Positions 1-8,795 are shown, numbered from the stretch's first letter. The stretch: DNA of 64,000 nucleotides from Bradyrhizobium sp. KBS0727 (GCF_005937885.2 NZ_CP042176.1:987501-1051500); one strand, 5' to 3'. Made by a program: numbers and translations. Notes: generated by a model from the sequence alone, not told the origin.

Positions 1-403
1 GGTTCTGGCCGCGCAAAAGGACGTCGACGCGATCACCGACAAGATTCCGGAGAATGCCAAGCCGGATCCGAAGATCGATGCGCAGCTCGACGCGGTCGCC
101 AAGAAGGCCGGCTTTGCCAGCTATGACGAATACAACACTGTCGTCGACAATATCAGCCTGGTGCTGGGCGGCTTCGATCCCGCCACCAAGAAATATGTTG
201 GAACCGAGACCGTCATGAAGGCCCAGATCGCCCAGGTCGAGGCCGACAAGAAGATGTCCCCCAAGGACAAGAAGGCCGCGCTGGCCGACCTCAACGAGGC
301 CCTGAAGTCGCCGCCGCCGGCGGTCGAGAACAAGGGCAATATCGATCTGGTCGGAAAATACTACGACAAGCTCGCGGCCGCGCTGGCCGATAGCCAGCAA
401 TAA
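1..403 (+). CDS. Hypothetical protein, 5'-truncated by the window edge
   Basis: Only the C-terminal 133 residues are visible; the reading frame is open from base 2 and ends in TAA at 401-403. The visible part is rich in Lys, Asp and Ala and begins with a short helical-looking stretch (VLAAQKDVDAITDKIPENAK). It carries no recognisable catalytic motif, no membrane segment and no cysteine. The composition suggests a soluble, possibly periplasmic helical protein, but the N-terminus that would show a signal peptide lies outside the window. It is followed 25 bp later by a strong intrinsic terminator, so this is the last gene of its transcript. I do not recognise the family. Confidence 0.75.
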   Translation, partial: VLAAQKDVDAITDKIPENAKPDPKIDAQLDAVAKKAGFASYDEYNTVVDNISLVLGGFDPATKKYVGTETVMKAQIAQVEADKKMSPKDKKAALADLNEALKSPPPAVENKGNIDLVGKYYDKLAAALADSQQ

Positions 404-427
404 GTCCGATCGGCGAGATCAACGAAA

Positions 428-455
428 AGCCCCGGAGAAACCTCCGGGGCTTTTT
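428..455 (+). terminator. Rho-independent terminator
   Basis: A perfect 10-bp stem (428-437 with 442-451) closes a 4-nt loop and is followed by five T residues. It lies 25 bp after the stop of the upstream plus-strand gene. The A-run on the other side means it may also work for the minus-strand gene ending at 475, although that gene would read into it from the other side. Confidence 0.9.
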
Positions 456-474
456 GCCGTTTTGATAGGAATTC

Positions 475-1563
475 TCAGGTGCGGGTGCGCATCCGCATCA
501 TGAAGCTGTCGTAGCTCAATTCCGCGACCTGCATCCACGCCAGCGATTCGTTTCTGAAGGCGGACAGGCTCGCATACATCTTGTTGAAGTGCGGATTGGT
601 CTTGGACAGGTCCGCGTAGATTTCGTTGGCGGCGCTGTAGCAGGCCTCCAGCACTTCCTGCGGGAACGGCTTCAGGATCGCGCCGGCCACCAGCAACCGC
701 TTCAAGGCCGGCGGGTTGACGTAGTCATATTTGCCGGTGACCCAGGTGAAGGTATCGCGCGAAGCACTTTCAATCGCGGCCTGATAGTGCCTCGGCAGCG
801 CGTTCCACTTGTCGAGGTTGATCACGTTGTGGCCCTGGCCGGTGCCCTCCCACCAGCCCGGATAATAGTAAAATTTCGCGACCTTCACGAAGCCGAGCTT
901 CTCGTCGTCGTAAGGCCCGACCCACTCGGCGGCGTCGATGGTGCCCTTCTCCAGCGCCGGATAGATATCGCCGCCGGCAATCTGCTGCGGCACGCCGCCG
1001 ACCTTGGCGATGATGGTGCCGGCAAACCCGCCGACGCGGAATTTGAGGCCCTTGAAGTCCTCCATCGACTTGATCTCCTTCCGGAACCAGCCGCCCATCT
1101 GGGCGCCGGTCGAGCCGGTCGGAATGCACATCGTGTTGGATTCCTTCAGGAGGTCGTTGAGGAGATCCTGCCCGCCGCCGAACAGCAGCCAGGAGATGTG
1201 AGCCCGCGTGTTCAGTCCGAATGGCAGCGAGGTGCCGAAGGTGAATGCCGGATTCTTGCCCCAGTAGTAATAGAGCGCGGTGTTGCCCATTTCGACGGTG
1301 CCGTTCGACACGGCGTCGAGCACTTGCAGGCCCGGAACGATTTCACCGGCGGCGAACGATTGAATCTGGAATTTGTTGTCGGTGATCTCGGCCACGCGTT
1401 TGACGAAATATTCGCAGCCGCCGTAGAGCGTATCGAGTGCCTTCGGCCAGCTCGCCGTCAATCGCCACCTGATTTCAGGATTCGATTGAGCGATCGCGGG
1501 TGCAGCTACTGCGCTCGCAGCGAGACCGACACCACCGACCTTCAAGAAATCACGACGTTTCAT
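475..1563 (-). CDS. TRAP transporter solute-binding protein (DctP/TakP type), orphan
   Basis: A 362-residue periplasmic solute receptor of the TRAP (DctP) family. The start at 1563 gives a twin-arginine-like leader (MKRRDFLKVGGVG... ending AIAQS) and has a GGGGA ribosome site 6 nt upstream; the open frame runs 46 codons further but those codons look non-coding. The mature part has the family features: an early SWPK segment, GGDIYPALEKGTIDAAEW around the middle (the ligand-domain hinge region) and Trp-rich YYPGWWEGTG, most like the subgroup that binds alpha-keto acids or mannitol/chloroaromatic acids. No DctQ or DctM membrane subunit lies next to it, so it must share a permease encoded elsewhere. 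The ligand cannot be told from sequence. Confidence 0.88.
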   Translation of the reverse strand: MKRRDFLKVGGVGLAASAVAAPAIAQSNPEIRWRLTASWPKALDTLYGGCEYFVKRVAEITDNKFQIQSFAAGEIVPGLQVLDAVSNGTVEMGNTALYYYWGKNPAFTFGTSLPFGLNTRAHISWLLFGGGQDLLNDLLKESNTMCIPTGSTGAQMGGWFRKEIKSMEDFKGLKFRVGGFAGTIIAKVGGVPQQIAGGDIYPALEKGTIDAAEWVGPYDDEKLGFVKVAKFYYYPGWWEGTGQGHNVINLDKWNALPRHYQAAIESASRDTFTWVTGKYDYVNPPALKRLLVAGAILKPFPQEVLEACYSAANEIYADLSKTNPHFNKMYASLSAFRNESLAWMQVAELSYDSFMMRMRTRT

Positions 1564-1881
1564 GCGCTTCCCCTGTGTGCTTGTGATGCATGACCAAGGA
1601 GCAACGATCTTGAATGTCGTTTTCTTTTTGCCGATGGCCGATGCTGGATTGGTGATTGAAAATACGGGCCCTGAAACCGAGGCTCTTGGTCTTCGATACA
1701 ATTCCCCCGAATTGATGGACCTCCGGTCAGGATGACCAATTGGCCATCGATAATCAAGCGTTCTGCGTCGGCCGCAGTTGCGAGAAGCCGCACTTTCCGA
1801 CCAGACGAAAGGCTAAGACCGCACGCTGACGCGACCGGCTCCGTCTGCTACTGAAAGCGCCAATTGGCGCTGGAGCATGGA
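1564..1881. other. Divergent intergenic region
   Basis: About 320 bp between the divergent starts of the TRAP receptor and the PRISE-like reductase. It should hold both promoters. Apart from an AT-richer patch near 1600-1660, I see no clear operator, hairpin or small gene. Confidence 0.5.
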
Positions 1882-2967
1882 ATGGCTGACAAGAAAGTAG
1901 TGGTGGCAGGCGCGACCGGACTGGTCGGCAATGCCGCGTTGCGGCACTTCGGCGGCACGGGTGGGTGCGACGTTGTAGCGCTGGCGCGGCGCGAGCCGCG
2001 CGAACTCTACGGCGCCCGTTACGTTCCGATCGACCTTGCCGATCCCGCGCAATGCCTGCGGGCCGCCGCTGAAATGAACGGCGCAACCCATCTCGTCTAT
2101 GCCGCGCTTTATGAAGCGCCGAGCCTGATCGACGGCTGGCGCGACGCCAACCAGATCCGTACCAACGACCTGATGCTGCGCAACCTGATGGCCGCGCTCG
2201 AGCCGGTGGCGCCCGGGCTTCGCCACGTCGCGCTGCTGCAGGGCACCAAGGCCTACGGTGTCCATGTCCGTCCGCTCACGGTGCCGGCGCGCGAAGGCCG
2301 CTCCGAAATGTACGAACAGCCGAATTTCTACTGGGCGCAGGAGAACTTCTTGCGCGAGTTACAAAAAGGCAAGCACTGGCACTGGAGTATTCTGCGCCCG
2401 GTCCTGATCGTGGGCCTCGCCATGGGCGGCGCGATGGATCTGATCCCGCCGCTCGGCGTTTACGCGGCGATGCTGCGCGAGCAGGGCCGCGCGCTCGATT
2501 ATCCCGGCGGCGCTGCGAGGGTGTCGCAGGCGGTCGACGTCGATCTGCTGGCGCGCGCCATCGCATGGTCGGGCGAGGCGACAGCGGCGCGCAACGAGGC
2601 CTTCAACGTCACCAATGGCGATGTCTTTACCTGGGAGAATGTCTGGCCGGCGATTGCAGATGCGCTCGACATGAAGCCGGGCGCCGCCGTGCCGCTGTCG
2701 CTGGCGCAGGAATATCCGAAATGGATCGCGCCATGGGACGAACTGCGCCGCAAGCGTGATCTGGTTGCGCCGGATCTGGAGGCCTTCGTCGGCCTGTCGT
2801 TTCAATATGCCGATTACAGCATGCGCCACGGTCAGACCCAGTCGGGTCCGCCGTCGATCGTCTCGACCGTGAAGATCAACCAGGCCGGTTTTACGGAGAT
2901 GATGGATACCGAAGCGATGTTCCGCAAATGGTTCAGGCAGGCGCGGTCGAGCCGGCTGCTGCCTTAG
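1882..2967 (+). CDS. PRISE-like atypical short-chain dehydrogenase/reductase
   Basis: A 361-residue extended SDR with an N-terminal Rossmann motif (VVVAGATGLVGNAALRHF, GxxGxxG). The segment NFYWAQENFLRE aligns with the active-site region of the PRISE group (progesterone 5-beta-reductase/iridoid synthase-like enone reductases), which lacks the classical YxxxK pair; TKAYGVH earlier fits the Lys-containing motif of that group. Such enzymes reduce activated C=C bonds of enones with NADPH; the bacterial substrate is unknown. The ATG at 1882 is chosen over the upstream TTG at 1864 because GGAG sits 6 nt before it. The gene converges on the SAF-domain dehydrogenase with a 4-bp overlap (2964-2967), so it does not belong to that operon. 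Confidence 0.82.
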   Translation: MADKKVVVAGATGLVGNAALRHFGGTGGCDVVALARREPRELYGARYVPIDLADPAQCLRAAAEMNGATHLVYAALYEAPSLIDGWRDANQIRTNDLMLRNLMAALEPVAPGLRHVALLQGTKAYGVHVRPLTVPAREGRSEMYEQPNFYWAQENFLRELQKGKHWHWSILRPVLIVGLAMGGAMDLIPPLGVYAAMLREQGRALDYPGGAARVSQAVDVDLLARAIAWSGEATAARNEAFNVTNGDVFTWENVWPAIADALDMKPGAAVPLSLAQEYPKWIAPWDELRRKRDLVAPDLEAFVGLSFQYADYSMRHGQTQSGPPSIVSTVKINQAGFTEMMDTEAMFRKWFRQARSSRLLP

Positions 2968-4277
2968 ACGCTCGACGAAAATGCCGCTTCCATCGCCTTG
3001 CGCGTCTTGATGGTGTCGTTGTTGGCATCGACCTCGACGTCGCTCCAGCGCACCACCGCACCGTGGGCAACGTTGTTCTTCAGCTTGACGCGATGGGCGA
3101 GCCCGATCGGCAACGCGCCCACGGCGAGGCTCGCGGACGCCGGCATCAGTTTTCCCCACACCGTGTAGCCGCCTTCACCATCGAGCATTTCTCCCGCTTT
3201 CAGGTCGCGCTTCGCTATGGCTGCGACGTCGCCGCGAAAGCCGTGCGGTTGCCCGGTCGGCTCGTTGCGCAGCGCCGCCGACAGGATCGAGATGTTCAGC
3301 TCCAGCCCGATCAGATGGTAGGGCTTGTACATCGCGGCATAACGCCCCGAGGCGTCGGTCTTCAGCCCGTATTGCTTGAAACAATCGGCGGCGTAGTCGT
3401 TCGGTGCTTCCAGCACGACGTAGACGCCCCAGCGCAGGTCGCGGAACACCGGACGCCCGTCGCGTTCCAGCGACGACACCACTTCGACCACGCCGGATTT
3501 CTCCAGCACGCCACCGTGATCGCGCGGCCTCATCACATGCGGCAGGTCGTCGACGCCGCAGGGCGGGAACAGCAGGCCGTCCGTGGGGACGTCGAGCCCG
3601 GTGGCGTTGGCGATCGCCGCCATTTCGATCGCGGATTTGGTACCGTCCAGAAACGAATTGAACATTTGCGGGTTCATACCGGCGGATTGCGCTTCGCCGG
3701 CCGTCAGCCCGTAGTGGCTCCAGACGCCGTCCGGGGTCACGTCGTGATAGGCGGGCAGGTATTTGGTGCCCTTGCCGGCGGCGACGACGCGAAAGCCTGT
3801 CGCGCGCGCCCAGTCCACCATCTCGGCGGTGAGCGCCGGCTGGTCGCCATAGGCCAGCGAGTAGACCACGCCGGCCTTGCGCGCCTCCTCGGCGAGCAGC
3901 GGCCCCGCCAGCACGTCGGCCTCGACATTGACCATCACGACATGCTTGCCCGCCGCAATCGCCGCGCGGGCATGCCTGATGCCGACCGCGGGGTTGCCGG
4001 TGGCTTCCACCACGACATCCATCGCGCCACCCGCGATCGCGCGCAGGCCGTCGTCGGTGAAGGCCGTCCGCGCGATCCGCGCCTGGTCCCAGCCGACCGT
4101 GCGGCAGGCCTCGCGCGCCCGATCGCGGTCGAGATCGATGATGATGGGTACCTCGAGCCCCGGCGTGTGCGGCACCTGCGCAAGAAACATCGAGCCGAAT
4201 TTGCCGGCGCCGATCAAGGCAACGCGAACCGGCTTGCCGGCCGCGAGGCGCGCGTTGAGGAGATGATGAAGGTTCAT
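2964..4277 (-). CDS. Homoserine dehydrogenase-like oxidoreductase with SAF domain
   Basis: A 437-residue protein of the COG4091 type: an N-terminal NAD(P)-binding Rossmann fold (VRVALIGAGKFGSMF, about residues 17-31) and a C-terminal SAF domain (around residues 330-400, with KRDLKAGEMLDGEGG) like that of flagellar FlgA and antifreeze proteins. The family is annotated as predicted homoserine dehydrogenase, but known members are often linked to sugar-acid or branched polyol catabolism, so the substrate is open. It lies 120 bp downstream of the PhyH dioxygenase and behind the GntR regulator on the same strand, with REP-like repeats in both gaps. That suggests one small catabolic unit: regulator, dioxygenase, dehydrogenase. 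Confidence 0.82.
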   Translation of the reverse strand: MNLHHLLNARLAAGKPVRVALIGAGKFGSMFLAQVPHTPGLEVPIIIDLDRDRAREACRTVGWDQARIARTAFTDDGLRAIAGGAMDVVVEATGNPAVGIRHARAAIAAGKHVVMVNVEADVLAGPLLAEEARKAGVVYSLAYGDQPALTAEMVDWARATGFRVVAAGKGTKYLPAYHDVTPDGVWSHYGLTAGEAQSAGMNPQMFNSFLDGTKSAIEMAAIANATGLDVPTDGLLFPPCGVDDLPHVMRPRDHGGVLEKSGVVEVVSSLERDGRPVFRDLRWGVYVVLEAPNDYAADCFKQYGLKTDASGRYAAMYKPYHLIGLELNISILSAALRNEPTGQPHGFRGDVAAIAKRDLKAGEMLDGEGGYTVWGKLMPASASLAVGALPIGLAHRVKLKNNVAHGAVVRWSDVEVDANNDTIKTRKAMEAAFSSSV

Positions 4278-4298
4278 GGGGGATCCGATAAATAGCCG

Positions 4299-4388
4299 GT
4301 CATTCCGGGGCGCGACGCAGTCGAATCCCGAGATGAAAAGTAATGTCGACCTTCCGGGTTCGACGCTGGCGCGTCGCCCCGGAATGAC
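4299..4388. repeat. REP-type extragenic palindrome
   Basis: An imperfect inverted repeat whose outer arms (GTCATTCCGGGGCG at the left, its complement at the right end) pair almost perfectly, with a second palindromic core inside. The same outer arms occur at 5223-5322 and, diverged, at 47459-47577. It lies between two co-oriented genes and may act as an mRNA-stabilising or attenuating hairpin. Confidence 0.85.
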
Positions 4389-4397
4389 GGTGCAAAC

Positions 4398-5198
4398 TTA
4401 CTCCGCCGCCTGCCGATGTGCGCGCGCCAGCCGCAGCAGCGCATCGTCGTCGACGGTCTGGATCGGCGTGAAATCGCGATGGGCGATGTATTCCGGCCGC
4501 GTCGGCGTGCGGATGTAGTTCGAGACCGCGTTCAAGGTCAGATAGACGATCTTGCGCGGGTAGGGCGTGATGTTGCCGGCCGAACCGTGCACCAGGTTGC
4601 CGTGGAACATCAGCATGCCGCCGGCCTTGCCGGTCGGTGCGACGATGCCGCCTTCCTTCACCAGCCTGGTCACGGTGGCCTCGTCGAGTGTCCACAGCGG
4701 ATAGGACGTGGTCGCGAGGTCATGCGCGGCCGGCAAATCGCCGGCGTGCTGGCTCCTTGGCACCAGCATCAACGGGCCGTTGATCGGCATCACCTCGTCG
4801 AGGAAGATCGCGATGTTCATCGCGCGCGGCAGCGGCATGCCGTCGTCGCGCTTCCAGGTGCCGTAATCCTGGTGCCACTGCCAGACGTCGCCGGTAAAGG
4901 CGGATTTGGCGTTGATCTTGTACTGATGCATGTAGACCTTCTCGCCGAACACCTGCTCGACCGGGTCGATCATGCGCGGATGGGCGCCGAGCGCCCCGAA
5001 CGCCTCGTTGTAGAGATGGGCGGCAAAGGCGGTCCGCGGCGCGCCGCTCTTCTCGCGCCACACTTCGGGGCGGTCGGTGTCGTAGATGTCCTCGGCCTCG
5101 CGTGCGAGGTAGGCGACTTCCTCGGGGCTGAACAGCTCGGGCAGGAACAGCCAGCCTTCGCGGTTGAACGTGTCGATTTGCTGCGGCGTCAATTTCAT
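4398..5198 (-). CDS. Phytanoyl-CoA dioxygenase (PhyH) family protein, EctD-like
   Basis: A 266-residue non-haem Fe(II)/2-oxoglutarate-dependent oxygenase. The iron triad is visible as HQD in WQWHQDYGTW and the distal His in GNLVHGSAGN, with an Arg (YPRKIVYL) in the place that binds 2-oxoglutarate. The stretch around the HxD motif (WHQDYGTWKRDDGMPLP) closely resembles the ectoine hydroxylase signature, but there is no ectABC nearby and the protein is shorter than typical EctD. I therefore call it a PhyH-family hydroxylase of unknown substrate. It sits downstream of a GntR/FCD regulator and upstream of a SAF-domain dehydrogenase on the same strand, which suggests hydroxylation followed by oxidation of a small organic acid or osmolyte. 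Confidence 0.85.
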   Translation of the reverse strand: MKLTPQQIDTFNREGWLFLPELFSPEEVAYLAREAEDIYDTDRPEVWREKSGAPRTAFAAHLYNEAFGALGAHPRMIDPVEQVFGEKVYMHQYKINAKSAFTGDVWQWHQDYGTWKRDDGMPLPRAMNIAIFLDEVMPINGPLMLVPRSQHAGDLPAAHDLATTSYPLWTLDEATVTRLVKEGGIVAPTGKAGGMLMFHGNLVHGSAGNITPYPRKIVYLTLNAVSNYIRTPTRPEYIAHRDFTPIQTVDDDALLRLARAHRQAAE

Positions 5199-5222
5199 GG
5201 CGTTCTCTCCTGTGTGTGTTTT

Positions 5223-5322
5223 GTCATTCCGGGGCGCGCGAAGCGTGAACCTCAGATGCGCAATTGCGCATCGGGGAATCTCGACCTTCCGGGTTCGATG
5301 CTTCGCATCGCCCCGGAACGAC
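5223..5322. repeat. REP-type extragenic palindrome
   Basis: Second copy of the repeat at 4299-4388, flanking the same dioxygenase gene on its other side. Outer arms are GTCATTCCGGGGCG and its near-complement; the middle holds the perfect palindrome ATGCGCAATTGCGCAT. Confidence 0.85.
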
Positions 5323-5332
5323 GGCGTTCTAA

Positions 5333-6007
5333 CTACGCGGCCCTATCGGTCGCCTTCAGTCTCTCCTCGGTCATCCGTCCCGCCGTCTGCGCATGTGCCA
5401 GCGCCGTGGCCTCCGCCGCCTTGGCGTTGCCGGCCAGGATCTGGGCGGCGATGGTTTCGTGTTCGGCCCAGGCGCTGTCGCGGTAGTCGAGTTCGGCCAG
5501 CACCGTCGCCATCGAGCGGCGCATATGCGGCCATTGCGGCGCGATCATTTCCTCGATCGCGGGATTGCCGGCGAGACGATAGATGGCGCTGTGAAAGTCG
5601 ACGTCGAGCGCGATCAGTTGCGCCAGCGGCGTGTTGCCGCCGATCGCCCGCCCGGCCTGCAGCGCCGCCTCGAGTTGCGCGCGCCCGGTTGGATCCGTCC
5701 CGGCCCGTGCTGCGGCAAGCCGCGCGGCGAGGGCGTCAATGGCGCCGCGCACCTCGTAGAGCTGGCGAATGCGCGAGGGGTCCAGCCTGGTCACCTCAAA
5801 TCCGCGGCGGCCGCTTTCGGCGACGAGGCCCTGCCGGTGCAGCAAATGCAGGGCGTGCGAAACCGGCTGGCGCGAGACGCCGAGCCGTTCGGCCAACTCA
5901 TTCTGGCGGATGCGGTGACCCGGCGGCAGCGAGCGATCGGTGATCGCCTCCAGGATCCGGGCGTAGACCTGGTCGATCAGGTTCGGGAGCGGGTCCAGAG
6001 GAATCAT
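5333..6007 (-). CDS. GntR-family regulator with FCD domain
   Basis: A 224-residue regulator: an N-terminal winged helix (about residues 8-70, with ELAERLGVSRQPVSHALHL as the recognition region) and a C-terminal all-helical FCD ligand domain (about 80-210) with the usual metal/ligand residues in DVDFHSAIY, HMRRSM and EHETIAAQI. The start at 6007 is preferred. An open frame continues 26 codons upstream to 6085, but that extension would run through a perfect 20-bp palindrome (6024-6043) that reads as this regulator's operator. Family members sense small carboxylates or sugar acids. The co-oriented dioxygenase and SAF dehydrogenase downstream are its likely targets, along with itself. Confidence 0.88.
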   Translation of the reverse strand: MIPLDPLPNLIDQVYARILEAITDRSLPPGHRIRQNELAERLGVSRQPVSHALHLLHRQGLVAESGRRGFEVTRLDPSRIRQLYEVRGAIDALAARLAAARAGTDPTGRAQLEAALQAGRAIGGNTPLAQLIALDVDFHSAIYRLAGNPAIEEMIAPQWPHMRRSMATVLAELDYRDSAWAEHETIAAQILAGNAKAAEATALAHAQTAGRMTEERLKATDRAA

Positions 6008-6023
6008 ACCAGTGTCCAATTTG

Positions 6024-6043
6024 GAATACGGAATTCCGTATTC
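6024..6043. promoter_or_regulatory. Putative GntR/FCD operator
   Basis: A perfect 20-bp inverted repeat, GAATACGGAATTCCGTATTC, 17 bp upstream of the chosen GntR start. Perfect palindromes with an AT-rich centre directly in front of an FCD regulator are the usual form of an autoregulatory operator. Confidence 0.7.
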
Positions 6044-6235
6044 GGTAACTAACCCCGGCAGGAGGGTGGGGTCAAGGGCGAACATCCCGGGTAGGGAAAC
6101 CGCGGGGTAAGGAACCGCTGGTGCTAAATTTACCGTTGCGCGCTAAACAACGACCCGGCCGAACCGGCTGGGCTTTCGCATCCGTTGCCCTGATCCGCTC
6201 AAGCCGCCCCATCTCTCCCGTCAGAGTTCTGATCC

Positions 6236-7969
6236 GTGCTGCGACCGACCATCCGAAAACGCATTCTTGGCATTGCCATCGGCTTGATCTTGCTGATGGC
6301 GATCACGTCGGCGTTGTCGACAGTGATGACGCGAAAGATTGCTCATCAGCTCGAAGAGTTCAGCACCAAATATGTCGAGGCCTATGGCCATCTGGCGCGG
6401 ATGAATATCCGCTCGCTGGAGCAGGCGCTGGCGATGCGGCGGATGGTGATCACGAAAATGCAGTCGCCGCCGGACGATGCCGGGTTCGCCGATCGCCAAA
6501 AGACTTACGAGGCCAAGGGGCAGGAAATCGACCAGGAAGCCCAGGCGGCGCGCGCCCTGATCAACGCGATCATCGACGATACCTCCACCGCGTCCGACAA
6601 CGCCCGGCTCGGCCGGATCGACGACCGGATCGAACACGTCAACGGCGATTTGCGCCGCTATCTCAGCGAGGAATACAAGCGGCTGTTGTCGCTGCTCGAA
6701 GCCGGCAATTTTCAGGCAGCCAGGTCCAGCCTGATCCTCTCCGACACATTTCGTGACGAATTCAACCAGAAGGTCGAGGAAATCCGCACGGATATGATGG
6801 CGCAGGTCCGCAGCGATTCCATCGTGACGATGCGCGACCAGCAGACGGCCATTGCCATATCAGCCATCCTGACGGTGCTGGCGGCCATCCTCGGCCTGAT
6901 GTTCTCGCTCTTCATCAGCACCGGCATCACGCGCCCGGTGCGCCGCTTGCTTGACGGCACCCGCGCGGTCGAGGCCGGCCGGCTCGACGGATCGATCGAC
7001 GTCACCACGCGCGACGAAATCGGGCAATTGACGTCCGCGTTCAACAACATGGTCGAGCAGTTGCGCTACAAGGAGCGGTTGCGCGAAACCTTCGGCAGGT
7101 ATGTCGACCCGCGCGTCGTGGAAGGGCTGATCGACCCGAAGTCGCTGACGTCAAGCGACGGCGAACGGCGGGTGATGACGGTGCTGTTCTGCGACATGAA
7201 GGGATTTACCGGCCTCAGCGAGGGCATGACCCCCCAGGGCCTCGTCAAGGTGATGAACCACTATCTGTCGACGATGTCGGGGCCGATCCGCAGCCATCGC
7301 GGCATCATCGACAAATATATCGGCGACGCGATCATGGCCTATTGGGGCCCTCCCTTTACGGAAAGCGACGAACAGGCGCGGCTGGCCTGCCTGGCCGCCG
7401 TCGAGATGGCCCGTCGCGGCGTGGCACTGCGGACCGAGCTGCCCGAATTGCTCGGCGTGCGGACCATCCCGAGCGATTGCACCATCCGTATCGGCATCGC
7501 GACCGGCGAGGTGCTGGTCGGCAGCATCGGCTCGGAATTCATGATGAGCTACACCGTCATGGGCGATGCCGTGAACCTGGCGTCGCGCCTGGAAGGCGCC
7601 AACAAGATCTACGGCAGCGGCTCACTGGCCTCGGAACCGACGATCAAGGCCGCCGGCGACGCGGTCGAGTTTCGCGAGATCGACCGGCTGGTCGTTGTCG
7701 GCCAGAGCCATCCCGAGGCGGTGTTCGAGATCATGGGATGCAAGGACGAACTCGACGAAAGCCAGTTACGCCTGCGGGAGTGTTATGCCGAAGGGCTGGC
7801 CGCCTATCGCGCCCGCCGCTGGGACGACGCGAGCCAGGCTTTCCATGCGGCGCTCGACGTTGTTCCAGGCGACGGGCCGTCGACGGCGATGGCGCGGCGT
7901 GTTTCGCATTTCCAGGCCAATCCGCCGGCTGCGGATTGGGATGGCGCGTGGCGCCTCGATCAAAAGTAA
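6236..7969 (+). CDS. Membrane-bound class III adenylate/guanylate cyclase with HAMP domain
   Basis: A 577-residue protein with a GTG start. Order of parts: transmembrane helix about 9-30, a helical periplasmic sensor region to about 200, a second transmembrane helix about 203-226, HAMP linker about 227-282, class III cyclase domain about 305-490, and a C-terminal tail resembling a tetratricopeptide helix pair (YAEGLAAYRARRWDDASQAF). Catalytic features are intact: metal-binding Asp in VLFCDMKGFT, the second Asp in DKYIGDAIM, and the Asn/Arg pair in MGDAVNLASRLE. It should make cAMP (or cGMP) in response to an extracytoplasmic signal. Bradyrhizobia carry many such paralogues; the specific signal is unknown. 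It stands alone between the GntR unit and convergent hydrolases. Confidence 0.92.
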   Translation: MLRPTIRKRILGIAIGLILLMAITSALSTVMTRKIAHQLEEFSTKYVEAYGHLARMNIRSLEQALAMRRMVITKMQSPPDDAGFADRQKTYEAKGQEIDQEAQAARALINAIIDDTSTASDNARLGRIDDRIEHVNGDLRRYLSEEYKRLLSLLEAGNFQAARSSLILSDTFRDEFNQKVEEIRTDMMAQVRSDSIVTMRDQQTAIAISAILTVLAAILGLMFSLFISTGITRPVRRLLDGTRAVEAGRLDGSIDVTTRDEIGQLTSAFNNMVEQLRYKERLRETFGRYVDPRVVEGLIDPKSLTSSDGERRVMTVLFCDMKGFTGLSEGMTPQGLVKVMNHYLSTMSGPIRSHRGIIDKYIGDAIMAYWGPPFTESDEQARLACLAAVEMARRGVALRTELPELLGVRTIPSDCTIRIGIATGEVLVGSIGSEFMMSYTVMGDAVNLASRLEGANKIYGSGSLASEPTIKAAGDAVEFREIDRLVVVGQSHPEAVFEIMGCKDELDESQLRLRECYAEGLAAYRARRWDDASQAFHAALDVVPGDGPSTAMARRVSHFQANPPAADWDGAWRLDQK

Positions 7970-7977
7970 CGCGGCCT

Positions 7978-8790
7978 TTACGCCGCCAGAAAATCCAGCA
8001 CCACTTCGCAAAATTCCTGCGGCGCCTGTTCGAACATCCAGTGGCGGGTGCCCGGGATCACGGCGGTCCTGGCGCCGGGAATATGCTCGGCCAGCACGCG
8101 CCATATCAGGGATAACGCGCCCTTGGTGTCGCCGCCGCCGATCAACAGCGTCGGCGTCCTGATCGATGCCGCCTCGCTCTTGGCAAAAGGTCTGCGGTTC
8201 TCTCCGACCTGACCAATCAGCGTGAAAATATTGTCGCGCAATTGCTGCTTCGGTGCGGCCGGCAGGCGCGCCCAAGTGCCGTCGCCGTCGATGCCGTCAA
8301 CGAACAAGGCCAGCGCGCCCTCGATATCACCGGTCCTGATTTTTTCCACGGCTGCCGGAATGCGCACGCCGATCGGGGTGAAGCCGGGAGTTTCGGTCAC
8401 GGGATTGAGCGTTGCATCGAGGTCGCCGCCCGGTTCGGCGAGCACCAGTTTTCGCAGCCATTCGGGCCGCGCCTGCGCCACCCGGAAGCCGATATGGCCG
8501 CCGCGGGAATGGCCCAACAGGTCGACGGGTCCGGTATTGAGCTTCTCGATGACGCCGATGACGTCGGCGACATGCTGCGCCATCAGATAGTCGGTGCCGA
8601 CGCCGTCCCAGTGTTCGGGGAAAAAGCGACGCAGGCTGAGTGCAATCACGCGGCGTTTTTTGGACAGCGGCCCGAGCACGGCATTCCAGGTGCGGAAATC
8701 GCCGAGCGTGCCATGCACGCAGACCAGCAGTGGTCCGCGGCCGATATCGAGATAGGCCATGTCGTAGCCGTTGACGGTGAGCGCCTGCAT
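7978..8790 (-). CDS. Alpha/beta hydrolase (tandem paralogue 2)
   Basis: A 270-residue serine hydrolase. Nucleophile elbow LLGHSRGGHIGF, an oxyanion-hole segment VCVHGTLGDFRTWN, an Asp in the TLLIGGGDTKG region and the catalytic His in TRHWMFEQAPQEF complete the fold. The ATG at 8790 begins MQALTVNGYDMAYL, which matches the N-terminus of the neighbour upstream; the open frame continues beyond it, but only as antisense to that neighbour's own frame. Start and upstream stop are 5 bp apart, so the two are probably translated together. They are about two-thirds identical by eye, which points to a tandem duplication. The substrate is unknown. Confidence 0.88.
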   Translation of the reverse strand: MQALTVNGYDMAYLDIGRGPLLVCVHGTLGDFRTWNAVLGPLSKKRRVIALSLRRFFPEHWDGVGTDYLMAQHVADVIGVIEKLNTGPVDLLGHSRGGHIGFRVAQARPEWLRKLVLAEPGGDLDATLNPVTETPGFTPIGVRIPAAVEKIRTGDIEGALALFVDGIDGDGTWARLPAAPKQQLRDNIFTLIGQVGENRRPFAKSEAASIRTPTLLIGGGDTKGALSLIWRVLAEHIPGARTAVIPGTRHWMFEQAPQEFCEVVLDFLAA

Positions 8791-8795
8791 CGCGA

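Noticed and set aside
4398..5198. Ectoine hydroxylase EctD
   Set aside because: The active-site stretch is similar, but no ectABC genes are near and the length is shorter than usual, so only the PhyH family call is supported.
4299..5322. CRISPR-like array
   Set aside because: Repeats are palindromic and isolated, without regular spacers; they are REP elements.
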